Part shown: positions 61,289-64,000 of the stretch, in pieces | Numbering within the stretch: position 1 is the first letter of the stretch | How the letters are laid out: every line of letters begins with the position of its first letter | DNA from: Epiperipatus broadwayi | Lineage: Eukaryota; Onychophora; Udeonychophora; Euonychophora; Peripatidae | Assembly: GCA_028023455.1 (NCBI GenBank) | Contig: JAQFVV010012509.1 | Coordinates: 3,098,590-3,162,589 of the forward strand | Length of the DNA stretch: 64,000 bases | Reading direction: 5' to 3' | Program-made: the position numbers and the translations under genes | Notes under the pieces: generated by a model | The model's input: the letters and a program-made list of their open reading frames with translations, nothing else | Told to the model about the DNA's origin: nothing | Database searches by the model: none

Positions 61289-61510
61289 TTAATTACTGAT
61301 CATCTTGCTGTGGTGGCTTGTATGGCATAGGCACTAACATTCCTGATGGGCTGCTTCATTCTTGGTGGCTTCTATTCTGGACTCCTTCCATCTCCTAGAC
61401 CAATTTTCTCCGCAAGGAAGAAGGCAATGATAGGCCTTCTAGCCTCAGGTCCTCATCATAAATTTGGGCATAGCGCCTGGCTGTATTTGATTTGTAAAAT
61501 GATGAGAGTC
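61289..61510 (-). pseudogene. Coding-like fragment with stops, unknown
   Basis: On the minus strand one frame reads LSSFYKSNTARRYAQIYDED, LRLEGLSLPSSLRRKLV, and after a stop MLVPMPYKPPQQDDQ with a terminal TAA. Amino-acid composition and GC content are unlike the surrounding intron, suggesting the decayed end of a transposon protein. At least two internal stops. Not recognised. Confidence 0.35.
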
Positions 61511-62384
61511 AGCTCCTTTTGAATTAAAATTGGGGGTTTTATAGTAAATCTTTCTCACACTCCTCACAAGCCATTAAGTTGTTTACAATTTTAAGTTTTA
61601 AATTCTTGAGTTTTAATAACTCTAATAAATTTTAGCTACGACAAAAGATGCAGCTGTAATTATTGACAAATAGAGCTGGATCAATAATTTTGTCTTTGTT
61701 TTTAAATCATCTTTGAAATTTCAGTTCTCAGTTTACCATTTAGTGAGAGGTATTTCTGAGAAACCGATGATCTTGATAACTACATATACGTTATTATACG
61801 CATATAGATTTGACTAATTAATTAATGTACGCAATATAAATACATACACATATTTGTTAATAGAGCTTATTACATACTAACTATAGTGGATTTTAAAGAA
61901 TGTACATGAACTTGGATGGGTTTAAACTAGAAAAGAATACTACTATAGAATATAGTAGGCAGAACTGGATGATGAAGAAATCATCCTGGTACATATGTAA
62001 ACACTTCTGTTAGTAACATTTTATTCCCTGTCAGTGTAGATCATTATCATAGTGACATTCAGACTGTTTTCAACTTCTCTTTTTTAATTTCTCTCTCTTC
62101 TTATATAACTATTATATAGATTATATAATAATGAAAATTATAATAGCAATTATAATCATATTGATCAGTTAAAACTTATATATGTATATTATTTTACATC
62201 ATTGCTGTATAACATTGATAATAACAGCTATATGAAAAAATTGCACTAAAAAAAGATCTAGTTATCTCTATGACTACAAAATGCCAAGAAAAGCCTCTAT
62301 GTATTTAAAAAAATCTAATATTTTTTTTACTTCCATTTTTTCACTTGTATATAAAAAAAATACTTTTTCAAGAGCAACTCTCTT

Positions 62385-62550
62385 TAGCTTCTCCGAAGCC
62401 ATCTACTATAAACCTAAATAATCAATGAATGCTATTATATTCACAATCTGAGTGGCTCCTGGATTTTGCTTTGATCAGTGAGGATCTAGATGCAACGTAT
62501 TTCAGAATCAATTGATATAAAAGTCAGAATAATCAATAGATGCTATAAAT
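62385..62550 (+). repeat. Diverged family A fragment
   Basis: AATAATCAATGAATGC and TTTGATCAGTGAGGATCTAG plus ATGCA resemble the arm and centre of family A (AGTAATCAATGGATGC, TTCGTCAGTGAGG, ATCTAGATGCAGTGC). Only one arm; no target duplication found. Confidence 0.4.
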
Positions 62551-62800
62551 AATTTGAATTTCATTAAATTTGAAGTCTATATCTAAAGTTAAAGGCAATA
62601 ATTTCTAATGTAACAATGAATTATTAATAATCATTTACAATAATATATGTAAAATGAGATCTCCAAAATTTCTGAATTCCTTTATAAATATATACACAGC
62701 AAGTATTGTTTTGGTCTTCCATGTTAATTCTTTTTTTTTACATTACTGTTGCTTGAATTTATTTGAGCATTTAAATATTTATTTTATAATTTTGAAATCA

Positions 62801-63160
<360 letters not shown>

Positions 63161-63246
63161 TTAAATTATTTATAAACATGAGCAAAAAAAAAACATATTT
63201 ATCAACTTAGAATTATGGGTAAAAAAAATCAATAGAAATATACTAT

Positions 63247-64000
63247 TTTTTTCAATCATCATTAGGTTTTCAACCATTATTGATCCATTACAGGATGAAA
63301 TCTCTTCAACTTTAGTTTCTCTGATCTTTAACTTCTCTTTTCCATATCACATCAGCAAACTTCTTTATACCATTCATTCATCTCATACATGACTTCTTTC
63401 TGTCTTTTATAAACTCTTGAGATCCAGATTAAGACTTCATTTGTCCATCTTTTATCATCTTTTCTAGCAATATGTCCCTATCAGCTCTATTTCAGGTCTT
63501 TTAATTCTTTCAATAATGCTAGCAATACCTATTTGTTCTCTCATCCACGTATTTCAATTTTAAACCCCTTCTTGTTACTCCTAACACACACACACACACA
63601 CCCCTTAAAATTTTATTCAGTGATCTGAAAGTCTCTATATTGCTCTTCTGTTGTGTCCAAGTCTGTGATCCATAAGTTAAACCTGGTAAAATAAATTTAT
63701 TAAAATCTTTTCACATACATAGTCAGATTTGCTTTTAATATTAATTCCACCAAAAGCATTCCAATCAAGTTTAATTCTATGATAAATTTCATAATCGGCT
63801 CAAGATATTTGTACCTTGTTAATTTCTAATTCATCATTATCAATATTTATTTTCTTCCGAGTAAATTCACTGACCACTACCTTGGTCTTATTTTCATGTG
63901 ATAATTCTTGCAATATTTCCTGAAGCTCTGAAGCATCATTTTCAAATACAGTCACACCATCTACAAAATCTAGATGACTTAAATAATCATGCATTTTTAT
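63247..64000 (-). mobile_element. LINE (non-LTR retrotransposon), degenerate, cut by window edge
   Basis: The minus strand from 63994 reads HLDFVDGVTVFENDASELQE and later FTRKKINIDNDELEINKVQI, a decayed F-A-D-D catalytic box followed by the thumb. Here it is FVDG, so the second Asp is lost. Further on, LGHIARKDDKRWTNEV (about 63470-63430) matches the C-terminal block of the copy at 1506. It contains several stops and frameshifts, a (CA)n microsatellite insertion at 63585-63602, and a TGATGAT-type tail near 63255. It lies in a PP1 intron. Confidence 0.75.

Overview
The window is strongly AT-rich, intron-rich eukaryotic DNA from an animal, almost certainly an invertebrate. Two spliced genes are recognisable, plus a dense load of mobile elements: Penelope-like elements with GIY-YIG endonuclease, a long-LTR retrotransposon, LINE relics, tRNA-related SINE-like repeats, and hAT and Tigger-like DNA transposon relics. 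Introns of 9-11 kb, repeat invasion and base composition would suit a mollusc, chelicerate, cnidarian or flatworm. The sequence alone does not decide between them. No bacterial features are present.

Genes. (1) Plus strand: the last four coding exons (4643-4694, 14381-14568, 26053-26202, 35285-35509) of a classical short-chain dehydrogenase/reductase of the sniffer / C-factor / carbonyl-reductase group. All joins are in phase and the open frame is 204 residues. The N-terminal Rossmann glycine motif (about 40 residues) is missing and must lie upstream of the window. (2) Minus strand: the last three coding exons (63090-62867, 56918-56784, 56696-56592) of the catalytic subunit of protein phosphatase 1, 153 residues. 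The 5' exons lie beyond base 64000. The two genes converge on about 21 kb of repeats.

Layout. 1-4.6 kb: LINE 3' end and gag relic. 4.9-6.4 kb: two hairpin elements. 6.4-8.5 kb: unassigned, less AT-rich insertion with 36-bp tandem repeats. 10.8-11.2 kb: hAT MITE with perfect 8-bp target duplication. 11.56 kb: possible alternative last exon. 14.7-16.55 kb: inverted-repeat Penelope relic abutting a Tigger-like relic. 16.75-17.77 kb: a 1-kb near-perfect palindrome with a 14-bp target duplication. 18.27-19.33 kb: palindromic SINE dimer with an 11-bp target duplication. 20.0-21.3 kb: Penelope relic. 21.7 and 25.0 kb: two short hairpin elements with 11- and 15-bp duplications. 26.5 kb: hairpin. 36.0-38.9 and 41.1-42.5 kb: two related Penelope copies with inverted flanks, with a second hAT MITE at 36.8-37.3 kb. 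44.3-51.5 kb: full-length LTR element with about 1.7-kb LTRs but only gag recognisable inside. 52.5-53.6 kb: inverted gag relic. 60-61.5 kb: unassigned repeat with a decayed coding-like tail. 63.2-64 kb: second LINE copy.

Main discovery candidates. First, a family of foldback elements (copies at 4884, 16754, 21716 and 24973) ends in a conserved tip and is flanked by variable-length duplications of 10-15 bp. This points to reverse-transcription-type insertion of hairpin DNA or RNA rather than a cut-and-paste transposon. Secondly, Penelope relics with inverted flanks recur in the same window. Thirdly, the LTR retrotransposon carries a small, less AT-rich open frame inside its LTR that is preserved in both copies.
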